DNA of 39,663 nt, taken from an uncultured Clostridia bacterium. Lineage in GTDB: Bacteria; Bacillota; Clostridia; Oscillospirales; Butyricicoccaceae. The DNA lies in contig CANSNO010000013.1 in NCBI GenBank assembly GCA_947648385.1, forward strand, positions 1 through 39,663, read 5' to 3'. Below the pieces are notes generated by a model. It did no database searches and was not told the DNA's origin. It saw only the letters and a program-made list of their open reading frames with translations. The position numbers and the translations under genes are program-made. This document shows positions 24,890-33,951 of the stretch, piece by piece (within the stretch, counting starts at the first letter, position 1; every line of letters begins with the position of its first letter).

Positions 24890-26452
24890 ATGAACGAAGG
24901 TTTATTCAGCAGTCTGGAGCTTTCCCCCGAAGTCCTCAAGGCAATCGAGGATGTGGGATATGAATCCATGACTCCGATACAGGAAAAAATAATACCCCTT
25001 GTGCTGGAGGGCAGGGACGTCATCGGCCAGTCCAGCACAGGCACGGGCAAAACGGCCGCCTTTGCCATACCCTCCGTCGAAAAGACGGAACCGACCGAAG
25101 AGGGCATGGTGCAGACCCTTGTATTGGCCCCCACGCGCGAGCTGGCCATACAGATAACCGACGAAATGCGCAAGTTCGCCAAATACAAGGAGGGCGTAAA
25201 AACCGTACCCGTTTACGGCGGACAGACTATAATGATACAGATTCGCGCCCTTAAAAAGGCCGAGATAGTCGTCGGTACCCCGGGCAGGATTATCGACCAT
25301 ATCCACCGCGGCACCCTTAAGCTGGACAACGTCAAAACGGTCATTCTCGATGAGGCCGACGAGATGCTGGACATGGGCTTTTACGATGACATCAAATACA
25401 TTCTGCGCTGCTGCCCCGAAAAGCGCCAGACACTGCTTTTTTCTGCCACGATGCCCAGCCAGATTCTCCGTCTGACCGAACGTTTTCAGCACTCCCCCGA
25501 GCACGTCAAGGGCGACGACGGACAGACGGCCTTTGAGCTTATCGCCCAGTATTACTGCGAGGTCCCCCAGCACAAAAAGGCCAACTCTGTCGTACTGCTG
25601 ATGGAAAAGCTCAACATCAAAAGGGCGCTTATATTCTGCAATACCAAGCACATGGTCGACGTTTTGACCGACCATCTGGTCGAAAAGGGGCTGGCCGCCG
25701 TGGCCCTCCACGGCGATATGAAGCAGTCCTTCCGCAGTCATGTCATGAAAGCCTTCAAGGAGGGCGAGGTCAACATACTCATCGCTACCGACGTGGCCGC
25801 AAGGGGCATCGACGCGACAGGCGTGGAGGCCATAATAAATTACGACATACCCCAGGATGTGGAATATTATGTTCACCGCATCGGCCGCACGGGCCGCGCC
25901 GGAAATCTTGGGGCTTCTTATACGATAATAGCCAACAGAGGCGAGTTCTTTAACCTCTGCGATATCGAGGACAAGACAGGCGCCCATATGCTTCCCTTTG
26001 AACTGGAGGGCACCGAGGCATTACCCGACGACAAGGTTCGCGCCCTCAACAACGCCAAAGCCTCCTACCGCAAATCACCCGTATCGGGTTCCAAGAGCAA
26101 AAGCTCCTCCCGTCCCTCGAAATACAAGGACGACCCGAACAATGTCCTCATATCGGTCGACGTCGGCCTTGAGCATGACATACGCCCCAGCCATATATCA
26201 GGCGCTATCATGAAATACGCCAAACTTAAAAAGCAGGATATCGGCCGCATAACAATCGGCGATAAGGAATCATACATCGAGCTTTCCCCCGAAAACGCCA
26301 GACACGTTATGAAGAGTATGCAGGACGCCACCGTAAATGATTTTGTCGTGGTGTTCAAGGCCGCCGAGGAACCTAAAAACCCCAAAGACCCCTCCTCTTC
26401 CTCCCGTCCTCGCGGCGGACGCCGCGGAGGCTACAGGCGCGGCAGAAGATAA
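24890..26452 (+). CDS. DEAD-box RNA helicase with DbpA-type RNA-binding domain
   Basis: 520-aa ATP-dependent RNA helicase of the CshA/DeaD/DbpA class. Q motif TPIQEKIIP, Walker A SSTGTGKT, PTREL, TPGR, DEAD, SAT (FSATMP), ARGID and HRIGRTGR are all present. After a Ser/Lys-rich linker comes a DbpA-C-like RRM (VLISVDVGLEHDIRPSHISG through IELSPENARHVM) and a short basic RGG tail (RPRGGRRGGYRRGRR). DbpA-type domains bind 23S rRNA hairpin 92, so ribosome assembly is a good guess, with RNA turnover as alternative. AGGAGATAAAAT precedes the ATG. Confidence 0.96.
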   Translation: MNEGLFSSLELSPEVLKAIEDVGYESMTPIQEKIIPLVLEGRDVIGQSSTGTGKTAAFAIPSVEKTEPTEEGMVQTLVLAPTRELAIQITDEMRKFAKYKEGVKTVPVYGGQTIMIQIRALKKAEIVVGTPGRIIDHIHRGTLKLDNVKTVILDEADEMLDMGFYDDIKYILRCCPEKRQTLLFSATMPSQILRLTERFQHSPEHVKGDDGQTAFELIAQYYCEVPQHKKANSVVLLMEKLNIKRALIFCNTKHMVDVLTDHLVEKGLAAVALHGDMKQSFRSHVMKAFKEGEVNILIATDVAARGIDATGVEAIINYDIPQDVEYYVHRIGRTGRAGNLGASYTIIANRGEFFNLCDIEDKTGAHMLPFELEGTEALPDDKVRALNNAKASYRKSPVSGSKSKSSSRPSKYKDDPNNVLISVDVGLEHDIRPSHISGAIMKYAKLKKQDIGRITIGDKESYIELSPENARHVMKSMQDATVNDFVVVFKAAEEPKNPKDPSSSSRPRGGRRGGYRRGRR

Positions 26453-26453
26453 C

Positions 26454-26485
26454 AAAAAGCCGGCATTTTTTATGCCGGCTTTAAC
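26454..26485. terminator. Bidirectional terminator between the helicase and dpaA
   Basis: Eleven-base-pair stem AAAGCCGGCAT/ATGCCGGCTTT around a T-rich loop. The minus side continues with TTTTTG, good for dpaA; the plus side has only TTTAACTTT after the stem, weaker for the helicase. Confidence 0.82.
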
Positions 26486-26494
26486 TTTGTCCTT

Positions 26495-27268
26495 TTACAT
26501 CCTGCCGTTGGCTTTCAATGTGCGATAGAGTGCGTCGGTTATTATTCTTCCGGCAGTCTCGGGAGAATATTTCCCGGGAAGTGAAGCTCCGACGACCACC
26601 TTTGCGCCGACCTTTTCGGCCAGCTCAAGGTCAACGGCGTGATTTGCCGCCGCCAGTTCTATTATAACGGCGTCGTCACGCAGGGCCTTCAGCTCTTTCT
26701 CTCCCAGCACAGGCGCCGGTACTGCATTAAATACTAAATCCTGCCGGCCCATTATATCGGCCACATTTGCGATTTCGACGGCCTCATATCCCATGGAACG
26801 GGCATAATCCAAGTCGACCTGTTTTCTGGCGGCCATTGTGACATAGGCTCCCATGCCCTTCAGCAGATGAGCCAGATAACTGCCCACATGACCCCTGCCC
26901 AGCACAAGACATTTGCTGTTCCAAATGGTTCTCGGTAAATTCTCCATGGCGACCAGTATGGCCCCCTCGGCCGTGGGGACGGCGTTGAGATATCTGAGAG
27001 AGGGATCGATAAGATAATTCAAGACAGGGCGAACCGTCTCCCTGCCGAGACTTCCGAGAATAACGCTTTTTTCCGGCATTGCGGCGGCGAACTCATCAAG
27101 CACAATATCTGTGCCCGTGATATGCACTCCGTCGACGCTTGCCACCATCGGCAAAACGGCGGCGTCGCAATCTTCGGGAGTGGATACAAGCCTATGTCCG
27201 TCCTTTTCCACCATACGGGCGATATATTCATATCTTTTGTCTCCGCTCTGCAAAACATAAAACTTCAT
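26495..27268 (-). CDS. dpaA: Dipicolinate synthase subunit A (SpoVFA/DpaA)
   Basis: Subunit A of the enzyme that makes dipicolinic acid from dihydroxy-tetrahydrodipicolinate in the mother cell during sporulation. 257 aa with an N-terminal domain (KDGHRLVSTPEDCDAAVLPM) and a Rossmann NAD(P) domain, GRGHVGSYLAHLLKGMGA, followed by QDLVFNAVPAPVLGEKEL and VVVGASLPGKYSPETAGRII. The ATG has AAGGGGAG 7 nt upstream. The usual partner dpaB (flavoprotein subunit) is not next to it; the neighbour on the other side is murC, divergent. Its promoter looks like sigma-A rather than sigma-K. Confidence 0.87.
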   Translation of the reverse strand: MKFYVLQSGDKRYEYIARMVEKDGHRLVSTPEDCDAAVLPMVASVDGVHITGTDIVLDEFAAAMPEKSVILGSLGRETVRPVLNYLIDPSLRYLNAVPTAEGAILVAMENLPRTIWNSKCLVLGRGHVGSYLAHLLKGMGAYVTMAARKQVDLDYARSMGYEAVEIANVADIMGRQDLVFNAVPAPVLGEKELKALRDDAVIIELAAANHAVDLELAEKVGAKVVVGASLPGKYSPETAGRIITDALYRTLKANGRM

Positions 27269-27299
27269 TTATAAACTCCCCTTTCGGTTTCTGAAATCA

Positions 27300-27328
27300 A
27301 TTATAATCTATACAATAGCCTGTGTAAA
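27300..27328 (-). promoter_or_regulatory. Sigma-A-like promoter for dpaA
   Basis: Minus strand TTTACA (27323-27328), 17 bp, TATAAT (27300-27305). No convincing sigma-K pair is seen: an ATAnnnTA-type -10 overlaps it but the AC -35 spacing is wrong. Confidence 0.7.
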
Positions 27329-27382
27329 GAAAAAGTTTGCAGTGGCTAACTGCCATAGAAAAACCGCCGCGTAAAAAAACAC

Positions 27383-27411
27383 TTTATATTTCCCCAAAAG
27401 TGTAATATAAT
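27383..27411 (+). promoter_or_regulatory. Sigma-A-type promoter for murC
   Basis: TTTATA (27383-27388), 17 bp, TATAAT (27406-27411), 37 nt before the murC ATG. The -35 is weak. Confidence 0.65.
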
Positions 27412-27448
27412 TATTTTATAAATCTGTTTAACGGTTGGTGATTAAATT

Positions 27449-28840
27449 ATGACATATACCGAGCTTCAGGAGATAATAAAAAGCAAACAGCCCATACATA
27501 TATGCGGAATAAACGGCGTTTCAATGCACGCGCTGGCAATGCAGCTTCACGATATGGGAGCCGTCGTTCAAGGCTCTGACCGCGATCCATCCCCCTATCT
27601 GAGCGAGTTTGAGGAAAACGGAATACGCTTTATGCAGGGCCACGATACCGAAAATACAACCGGCGCCGCCCTTGTCATCCGCACGGCCGCCGTATTGGAC
27701 AACAACCCCGACATCGTCGGCGCCAAGAAGCGCGGCACGCCCGTCATGGAGCGCGCCACAGCCTGGGGCATGATAATGAGCACATACAAAACGGCCGTTT
27801 GTGTGGCCGGTACCCACGGCAAAACCTCGACGACGTCCATGATAGCCACCTTTACCCAGAGCGCCGGATGCGACCCGACCGTCATGGTCGGCGGCAACCT
27901 GAGCACTATCGGAGGCAGTTTGAGAATAGGCAAGAGCGACGACCTTTTTGTGGCCGAAGCCTGTGAGTATAAAAACTCTTTTCTAAGCTTCACTCCCTCC
28001 ATCGCCGTCATACTGAACATTGACCGCGACCATCTTGACTTTTTCAGCGATACAGACGATATCATAGCCTCCTTTACAAAGTTCGCCTATCTGGTGCCCG
28101 AAAAGGACGGCGTTGTCATCGCCTGCCTTGACGACGCCAATACGGTCAAGGCCGTAAAGGATATCAACAGGCGCGTAATCACCTTCGGCCTCAATAAGGA
28201 AGCCGATTTTTATCTTGACGGTCTGACAAACCACGACGGATACTATTCCTTTGACATTTACCACAAAGGAGAGTTTTTCACCCATCTTGATATGGCCGTT
28301 CCCGGCATACACTACGCGCGCAATTCTCTCGCCGCCGCGGCGGTGGCATGGCTCATCGGCGTCCCGGCTGAGGATTTCAAAAAGGGCATTGAAGAATACC
28401 ACGGCGTCGGACGCCGCTTTGAATACCGCGGAAGCTATAACGGCGCAAAGATATATGACGACTATGCCCATCACCCCCAGGAGATAGAGGCCACCCTCCG
28501 CGCCGCCGTCGACATGAATCCGAAACGCACGATATGCGTCTTTCAGCCCCATACATATTCGCGCACCGTCTCGCTGTTAAACGAGTTTGCCGACGCCCTT
28601 TCCCACTGCGACATATGCGTCCTGACGGAGATTTTCGCCGCCCGTGAAACCAATTTTTCGGGTATCACCTCTCAAAAGCTGGCCGGAATGATAAAAGATT
28701 CGGTATGTGTCTCCACCCTTGACGAGGCCGCCGATTACCTCATCGCCAACGCCCGTCCCGGAGACCTTATCTTTACAATGGGAGCCGGAGATGTATACAA
28801 GGTCTATGACCTGATGAAATCCAAGCTCAAAAGAGGATAA
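27449..28840 (+). CDS. murC: UDP-N-acetylmuramate--L-alanine ligase
   Basis: Adds L-Ala to UDP-MurNAc using ATP, first step of the stem peptide, in the cytosol. 463 aa with the three Mur ligase domains: N-terminal nucleotide fold (IHICGINGVSMHALA), ATPase with P-loop AGTHGKTSTTSM and ILNIDRDHLDFF, and C-terminal domain with DDYAHHPQEIEATL and QPHTYSRT. The N-terminal motif is GING where most MurC proteins have GIGG. The ribosome site is weak (GGTTGGTGA). Monocistronic between promoter and terminator, outside a dcw cluster. Confidence 0.94.
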   Translation: MTYTELQEIIKSKQPIHICGINGVSMHALAMQLHDMGAVVQGSDRDPSPYLSEFEENGIRFMQGHDTENTTGAALVIRTAAVLDNNPDIVGAKKRGTPVMERATAWGMIMSTYKTAVCVAGTHGKTSTTSMIATFTQSAGCDPTVMVGGNLSTIGGSLRIGKSDDLFVAEACEYKNSFLSFTPSIAVILNIDRDHLDFFSDTDDIIASFTKFAYLVPEKDGVVIACLDDANTVKAVKDINRRVITFGLNKEADFYLDGLTNHDGYYSFDIYHKGEFFTHLDMAVPGIHYARNSLAAAAVAWLIGVPAEDFKKGIEEYHGVGRRFEYRGSYNGAKIYDDYAHHPQEIEATLRAAVDMNPKRTICVFQPHTYSRTVSLLNEFADALSHCDICVLTEIFAARETNFSGITSQKLAGMIKDSVCVSTLDEAADYLIANARPGDLIFTMGAGDVYKVYDLMKSKLKRG

Positions 28841-28843
28841 ACA

Positions 28844-28871
28844 AAAGCCCACCTTAAAAGGTGGGCTTTTT
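28844..28871. terminator. Bidirectional terminator between murC and the third CPBP gene
   Basis: Stem AAAGCCCACC/GGTGGGCTTT with loop TTAAAA. Plus side continues TTATT; minus side TTTTG. Suits both convergent genes. Confidence 0.85.
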
Positions 28872-28884
28872 ATTAAAGCTTTTA

Positions 28885-29877
28885 TCATATGAGAACAAAA
28901 ATTATACCGGCGACGCACAGGAGAGCATAGGCAATAAAGCCCGAATTGAGATAAAGCTCTTTACCGCTGACAGCATTTTCTTCCGTGTCATATTTGCCGC
29001 GGCTCAAATCATAGTCGGGGTCAAAGGCGTCGTTTTCAAAGGCGGACGTATAAAGCCCACGGCTGTTGGAAGGCGTCCTTTCACGGGGAGGCACCTTTAT
29101 CGCCGTTATGGATTTGCGGCTTTTAGCCCAAAGTATCATTCCCCAAACCATCATTGCTATGACAAAGACGCCGGCAAACACTCCCTCGGTATCGATATCG
29201 CTTATCAGGGGGATAAAAACAGAGCTTGTCATATTTATCATAATGTGCAGTATAACGGTATATTTTATTCCTCCTGTCTTGACGGCGATATGACCGAAAA
29301 TTACGCCGAGAGCCGTGGCGTAAAAGAACTGATAAAAGTTCATGTGCAGCAGGCCGAAGGTGATGGCCGTGAACCACACGGCGGCCCTCTGCCCATAGGG
29401 CAAGACCCTGCCGAGAATCACCTTGCGGAATATTATCTCCTCCAGTATGGGAGAAATCAGCCCGGCGCCTATGGCCATGGGGAGTATGCCCGACATAGCG
29501 GAAATGCTCTCCACGGGATTGGTGGCGTTTCCTCCCGTAAAAGACGCTATAAGCTGGCTCAGCACCATGCCGACAATGCTGAAGATATACGCCCAGCCCA
29601 TGCACATTATGTAAAGCTTTGCAACCTCTCTTGCCGAAAGCTCAGCCCTGCCCCTTCTTTCGTCGTCATCGGGCAGGTTCCTCGTCATCAGCATAAAAAG
29701 AGGAAAACCGCAGGCATACATCCCGACGGCTATCAGCAATATGGAATACCATGGGGAATATACAATTTCGGGCGCGACACTTTCAAAAAACAAAGCCGCC
29801 CCTATCTCGGCCGCGTTTGTGACCAGCGCCAGCGCAAACAGCGCCCAGCCGAGCCGTCTTGCCGTTTTCTTATACAT
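28885..29877 (-). CDS. CPBP family intramembrane protease with C-terminal extension
   Basis: 330-aa CPBP/Abi family membrane protease with all motifs intact: EEIIFRK (EExxxR), FGLLH (FxxxH) and HIMIN (HxxxN). After the core there is a polar, probably disordered stretch of about 65 residues (VPPRERTPSNSRGLYTSAFE and onward) and a last hydrophobic span (FIAYALLCVAGIIFVLI) at the very C-terminus. ATG 29877 is chosen because AAAGGTG is 6 nt upstream; the GTG at 29886 lies in that site. Follows mreB by 73 nt with a terminator between, so read-through or an unseen promoter must drive it. Confidence 0.88.
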   Translation of the reverse strand: MYKKTARRLGWALFALALVTNAAEIGAALFFESVAPEIVYSPWYSILLIAVGMYACGFPLFMLMTRNLPDDDERRGRAELSAREVAKLYIMCMGWAYIFSIVGMVLSQLIASFTGGNATNPVESISAMSGILPMAIGAGLISPILEEIIFRKVILGRVLPYGQRAAVWFTAITFGLLHMNFYQFFYATALGVIFGHIAVKTGGIKYTVILHIMINMTSSVFIPLISDIDTEGVFAGVFVIAMMVWGMILWAKSRKSITAIKVPPRERTPSNSRGLYTSAFENDAFDPDYDLSRGKYDTEENAVSGKELYLNSGFIAYALLCVAGIIFVLI

Positions 29878-29904
29878 ATGGTTCACCTTTTATATACATC
29901 ATTT

Positions 29905-29933
29905 AATAAAAGGCGGAGCCTTTCGGCTCCGTC
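29905..29933 (-). terminator. Terminator after mreB
   Basis: Minus strand stem GACGGAGCC/GGCTCCGCC (one G-U) with tetraloop GAAA, then TTTTATT, 17 nt after the mreB stop. Confidence 0.85.
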
Positions 29934-29950
29934 TCTTTAAAATCAATCAC

Positions 29951-30973
29951 TTACATCATCTGGCGTTTTCTCGACAGGTTCATAGTGCCGTCCTGCATGG
30001 CGTTTATGCTGTCAAGTGACTTGCCTGTGCCGTAAGCGACGCAGGAAATGGCGTCCTCGGCCACTCTTGTGGCAATGCCCGTCTTGGCCTCGATAAGCTT
30101 GTCAAAACCGTAAATAAGGCTGCCGCCGCCCGTCATTACAATGCCGTTTGTGGCTATATCGCCCACCAGCTCGGGAGCCGTTCTTTCAAGAACCGAGTGA
30201 ACGGCCTCCAGTATCTTGACCGTCACCTCTTCAAAGGCCTCTATCATCTCGGAGGAGGATACGGTGAAGGTTCTGGGAAGTCCCGTCATAAGACACCTGC
30301 CCTTGACCTCCATGGTCTTTTCCTCGGGTCTTGGATAAACACAGCCGATATTCATCTTCATTTCCTCGGCCGTGCGCTCGCCGATAAGCACATTGTGCTT
30401 GCGTCTGATGTATTTTACAATGGCCTCGTCAAACTTGTCTCCGGCCACCTTGATAGAGGTCGATTCCACCATGCCGCCGAGGGAAATGACGGCGATGTCG
30501 GTCGTGCCGCCGCCGATATCGACTATCATATTGCCATTGGGCTTTGAAATGTCGATGCCGGCCCCTATCGCCGCCGCGACGGGCTCTTCAATGAGATATA
30601 CCCTCTTGGCTCCGGCCTGTATTCCGGCGTCTATAACTGCCCTTTCCTCGACCTCTGTTATCACGCTGGGTATGCATATGATAACATTGGGCTTGAAAAG
30701 CCTGAAGCCGAGAACCTTTTTGATAAACTCCTTTATCATCTTTTCGGTCATGTCATAATCGGAAATGACGCCCTCTCTCAAGGGACGTACAGCGACTATA
30801 TTGCCCGGAGTCCTGCCGAGCATATTCTGGGCGTCGGAGCCGACGGCCAGTATTTTTCCCGTTGTCTTATCGACGGCCACAACCGACGGCTCGCAGAGAG
30901 CGATGCCCTGACCCTTAACGAAAACAAGGATTGAAGCTGTGCCCAAATCTATACCAATATCTCCTGTTGCCAT
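29951..30973 (-). CDS. mreB: Rod shape-determining protein, MreB/Mbl family
   Basis: Actin-like ATPase that forms membrane-associated filaments guiding lateral wall synthesis. 340 aa. Phosphate 1 loop DIGIDLGTASILVFVKG, IEEPVAAAIGAGI, phosphate 2 loop MIVDIGGGTTDIAVISLGG, and adenosine motif NGIVMTGGGSLIYGF. The ATG at 30973 has AGAGGTG 7 nt upstream; the longer frame to 31051 overlaps its promoter. No mreC or mreD follows, which fits an Mbl-type or stand-alone MreB. Strong promoter upstream. Confidence 0.95.
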   Translation of the reverse strand: MATGDIGIDLGTASILVFVKGQGIALCEPSVVAVDKTTGKILAVGSDAQNMLGRTPGNIVAVRPLREGVISDYDMTEKMIKEFIKKVLGFRLFKPNVIICIPSVITEVEERAVIDAGIQAGAKRVYLIEEPVAAAIGAGIDISKPNGNMIVDIGGGTTDIAVISLGGMVESTSIKVAGDKFDEAIVKYIRRKHNVLIGERTAEEMKMNIGCVYPRPEEKTMEVKGRCLMTGLPRTFTVSSSEMIEAFEEVTVKILEAVHSVLERTAPELVGDIATNGIVMTGGGSLIYGFDKLIEAKTGIATRVAEDAISCVAYGTGKSLDSINAMQDGTMNLSRKRQMM

Positions 30974-31010
30974 AAAATTACACCTCTGTCTTTCTGCATT
31001 CTTATGTATT

Positions 31011-31039
31011 ATTATATCCAATTTTCGGACAGGTTTCAA
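31011..31039 (-). promoter_or_regulatory. Strong sigma-A-type promoter for mreB
   Basis: Minus strand TTGAAA (31034-31039), 17 bp, TATAAT (31011-31016), 38 nt before the ATG. Best consensus match in the window. Confidence 0.85.
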
Positions 31040-31072
31040 TAAGCATATCACACATCCGTATATATTGTAATA

Positions 31073-31738
31073 TCATTTTTCAGTTTTCGCAACCGTTAAA
31101 ACGAAAACTTTTGACGCTCCTCCGGATAACAGCACTCTCGCGCATTCCGAGGCCGTGGCGCCGGTAGTAAATATATCGTCTATCAGTAAGACGGTTTTTC
31201 CCTTGATTTGTTCCCTTACGGGCAGAATATCTATCGAGCCGATTATATTGGCCCGTCTTTCATCGGGCTTTAAGCCGAACATGGCCTCTGTCTTTCTCGT
31301 CTTGACAAGCGTTTTGAGATATGCCATCCCCACCCGGCGCGCGAAGCTCTCCGCCAGCAGCGCCGCGTGATCAAAACCGCGCTTCTTGATATTCAGGTCA
31401 TTTGTTGGGGTTGACGTGACAATGTCGCAGGTTTTTACGTCCTCATGTTCCGCGGCCGCATTGGCAAGACATTCGGCGTATACCTTTGCATATTCCTTAT
31501 GGCCGCCGAACTTGAAACGGTGTATCGAGTGGCGCACGTCGCCGCCGTAGTCAAAACACGCGTAACCCTTTTCGAAAAACTCTCCGCCGAAAGAGCCGTG
31601 ACGCCCCAGATACTCCAGCCTACCCATACATTTTTCGCATATCCCGTCCTCGCTCCTTTCAAGAACGGCGCCGCAGAAAACGCACTTCGGCGGATATACC
31701 AAATCGAGCGCCTCGGCGATAAGAGACTTAAATATCAT
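31073..31738 (-). CDS. comFC: ComF family protein (phosphoribosyltransferase fold)
   Basis: 221-aa ComFC/GntX-type protein linked to DNA uptake. N-terminal zinc-finger cysteines CVFC (residues 19-22) and CEKC (34-37), then a phosphoribosyltransferase domain with PRPP loop VLLIDDIFTTGATASE. The ATG overlaps the recD2 end by 11 nt, with GGGGA 6 nt upstream, so it is coupled to recD2. The partner helicase comFA is not in the window. Confidence 0.92.
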   Translation of the reverse strand: MIFKSLIAEALDLVYPPKCVFCGAVLERSEDGICEKCMGRLEYLGRHGSFGGEFFEKGYACFDYGGDVRHSIHRFKFGGHKEYAKVYAECLANAAAEHEDVKTCDIVTSTPTNDLNIKKRGFDHAALLAESFARRVGMAYLKTLVKTRKTEAMFGLKPDERRANIIGSIDILPVREQIKGKTVLLIDDIFTTGATASECARVLLSGGASKVFVLTVAKTEK

Positions 31739-33944
31739 TCACATTCCCCATTATTCTGTATTTAAGAGCCGAAAAACGTTTGTTTTTCTTGTTGGTATCC
31801 ACCATCTGTCTGACTATTTCCTCCCTGCCGGCTATCACAAGGAGTTTTTTGGCTCTTGTGACGGCGGTATAGAGCATACTGCGTGTCAACAGCCTTGAGG
31901 GGGCGGCGAAGAGGGGAATTATAACGGCCGGATATTCGCTGCCCTGAGATTTGTGGACGGTTATGGCATAGGCGTGCTCAAGCTGGTTTATCTCGTCAAT
32001 CGTATAATCGGCCTCCTTATCGTCATATCTCACGACAAGGGTTCCGGCGGCGTTGTCGATGAAAACTATATTGCCCGTGTCCCCGTTAAAGACGCCCGTG
32101 CCGACCTCGGGAGAATCGAGCCTGCGCCACATAAGGTCATAGTTGTTCTTTATCTGCATGACCCTGTCGCCCTGCCTGAAAACAACATTGCCCATCTTGA
32201 CCTCGGCCTTTTGAGGGGACGGAGGGTTGAGATACCGCTGAAGGAGGGTGTTGAGGGATGTGGTGCCGCAGTCAAGCTGGCGCGACGGACATATGACCTG
32301 GACGTCCTCGGGCTGTATGCCGAACTTTAAAGGTATCCTCTCGGTGATGAGCGCCAACACTGAGGAGGCCGTCTTTTCTGCCGTGCGCGCGTTGGCGAAA
32401 TAAAAGTCCACGTCATTTTTGCGCAAAGCCGGCATTTCTCCCCTGTTTATCATATGGGAATTGACGACTATATCGCTGCCCTGAGCCTGACGGAATATCT
32501 CTGTGAGCCTTGTCTGGGGTATATCGGGGCACGCCAGAAGCTCGGAGAAAAAGCTTCCCGGCCCCATGGGCGGAAGCTGGTCGGCGTCGCCTATAAGTAT
32601 CAGCCTCGTGTGGGGCTTCATAGCGTCAAGGAGGGCCGAGGCCAGTAACAGGTCGAGCATGGAGGCCTCGTCGATTATTATCACATCGGCTTTCAGCGGA
32701 TTCGAGCGGTCGCGTCTGAAGCCTGTCGTACCTTGAGCCGAGTCAAAAAGAGCCTCCAGCAGACGGTGGAGCGTCTTGGCCTCTCTGCCGCATATCTCGC
32801 TCATCCTTTTGGCGGCGCGTCCCGTCGGGGCAGCCAAAAGCACCTCAAGGCCGTTGGCCTCCATAAGCTCAAGCAAACAGAGGAGTGTCGTGGTCTTGCC
32901 TGTGCCGGGGCCTCCCGTTATAAGCGCGATCCCCTTTTCAAAGCACATACGCATGGCTTCGCGCTGACCCTCGCCATATTCTATATTGTAAAGCTTTTCG
33001 TTTTTTGAAATAAGGCCGTCTATGTTGGGCGGAGGGACAAGTTTCATGTCTCTCAGCCTTTTTATCTCATCGGAAATAAAGTTTTCGCACTTGTAAAGAT
33101 GCTCCAGGTAACAAACGTCTCTGCCCCTGACATTGTCAGGCACGACGCGTCCCTTTTCTATAAGGCTTTCAAGACACTCAAAAAGGCTCTCCTCGTCGCT
33201 TTCGCAAAGGGTGGCCGTAGCCTCAAGCAGCTTCTCCTCGGGGATAAAGGCGTGTCCGTTCTCGGCGTTGAAGGCCAGCTCATAAAGCAGCCCCGCCTCA
33301 AGCCTTTCGGGACAATCTTTTGAAAAGCCCATATCCATTGCCACCCTGTCAACCTCGTCAAAATCAAGGTCGTATCCGCGCTCGCACAGCACATAGGGGT
33401 TGCGCTTTAAAAGCTCGGGAGCCGCCGTGCCGTATGTCTTGAAAAGGGTGGCCGAGACATACCCGGGCAATTTGTAATGCGACAGGAAATCCATTATCAT
33501 CTTCATTGAGTTAAGACGCACAAAGCTCTCGCCAATGCCCACAGCCTTTGAAAGGGATATGCCCTTTATCTGAGTCAGACGCTGAGGCTCGTTGGCGATG
33601 ACTTCAAGGGCCTCGTCCCCGAAAGCCGTTATTATGGCCTTGGCTGTTTTGGCCCCAATGCCCTTTATGGTTCCCGAGGCCAGATATTCGTATATGCCTC
33701 CCACCGTCGTCGGCATACGCCTTGAATATGACACGACTGAAAACTGTGGGCCGTGCTTCGGGTGGGTGACATATTCGCCCATGGCGATTATCTCTTCCCC
33801 CGCCCCCAAAAAGGGCATCACGCCGACAACGACGATGTCGTCGCCGTCCTCCATGAGAAGCCGCGCGACGACATAGCCGCTCTCGTCGCTGCGGTATATG
33901 ACCGAGTCTATTCTTCCGTTTATCTCTGTAAGCTCTTTACGCAA
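31728..33944 (-). CDS. recD2: ATP-dependent DNA helicase RecD2
   Basis: Superfamily 1B 5'-3' DNA helicase of the RecD2/YrrC type, acting without RecBC in replication and repair. 738 aa: N-terminal OB-like part, helix-hairpin-helix region (GTIKGIGAKTAKAIITAFGD), Walker A ITGGPGTGKTTT at about residue 343, Walker B VIIIDEASMLD, GDADQLPPMGPG, and C-terminal HAYAITVHKSQGSEYPAVII with YTAVTRAKKLL. Start is TTG 33944 with GGTGA 7 nt before it; the frame to 33992 would lie in the HAD gene. In Bacillus recD2 is near alaS; here they are 28 kb apart. Confidence 0.96.
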   Translation of the reverse strand: MRKELTEINGRIDSVIYRSDESGYVVARLLMEDGDDIVVVGVMPFLGAGEEIIAMGEYVTHPKHGPQFSVVSYSRRMPTTVGGIYEYLASGTIKGIGAKTAKAIITAFGDEALEVIANEPQRLTQIKGISLSKAVGIGESFVRLNSMKMIMDFLSHYKLPGYVSATLFKTYGTAAPELLKRNPYVLCERGYDLDFDEVDRVAMDMGFSKDCPERLEAGLLYELAFNAENGHAFIPEEKLLEATATLCESDEESLFECLESLIEKGRVVPDNVRGRDVCYLEHLYKCENFISDEIKRLRDMKLVPPPNIDGLISKNEKLYNIEYGEGQREAMRMCFEKGIALITGGPGTGKTTTLLCLLELMEANGLEVLLAAPTGRAAKRMSEICGREAKTLHRLLEALFDSAQGTTGFRRDRSNPLKADVIIIDEASMLDLLLASALLDAMKPHTRLILIGDADQLPPMGPGSFFSELLACPDIPQTRLTEIFRQAQGSDIVVNSHMINRGEMPALRKNDVDFYFANARTAEKTASSVLALITERIPLKFGIQPEDVQVICPSRQLDCGTTSLNTLLQRYLNPPSPQKAEVKMGNVVFRQGDRVMQIKNNYDLMWRRLDSPEVGTGVFNGDTGNIVFIDNAAGTLVVRYDDKEADYTIDEINQLEHAYAITVHKSQGSEYPAVIIPLFAAPSRLLTRSMLYTAVTRAKKLLVIAGREEIVRQMVDTNKKNKRFSALKYRIMGNVNDI

Positions 33945-33951
33945 TTTATTA

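Noticed and set aside
24902..25987. 361-codon open frame on the minus strand
   Set aside because: It is the antisense of the DEAD-box helicase, whose motifs are all in the plus frame; no ribosome site or family match.
28861..29940. 359-codon open frame on the plus strand
   Set aside because: It is the antisense of the third CPBP gene and crosses the mreB terminator; composition is unlike a real protein.
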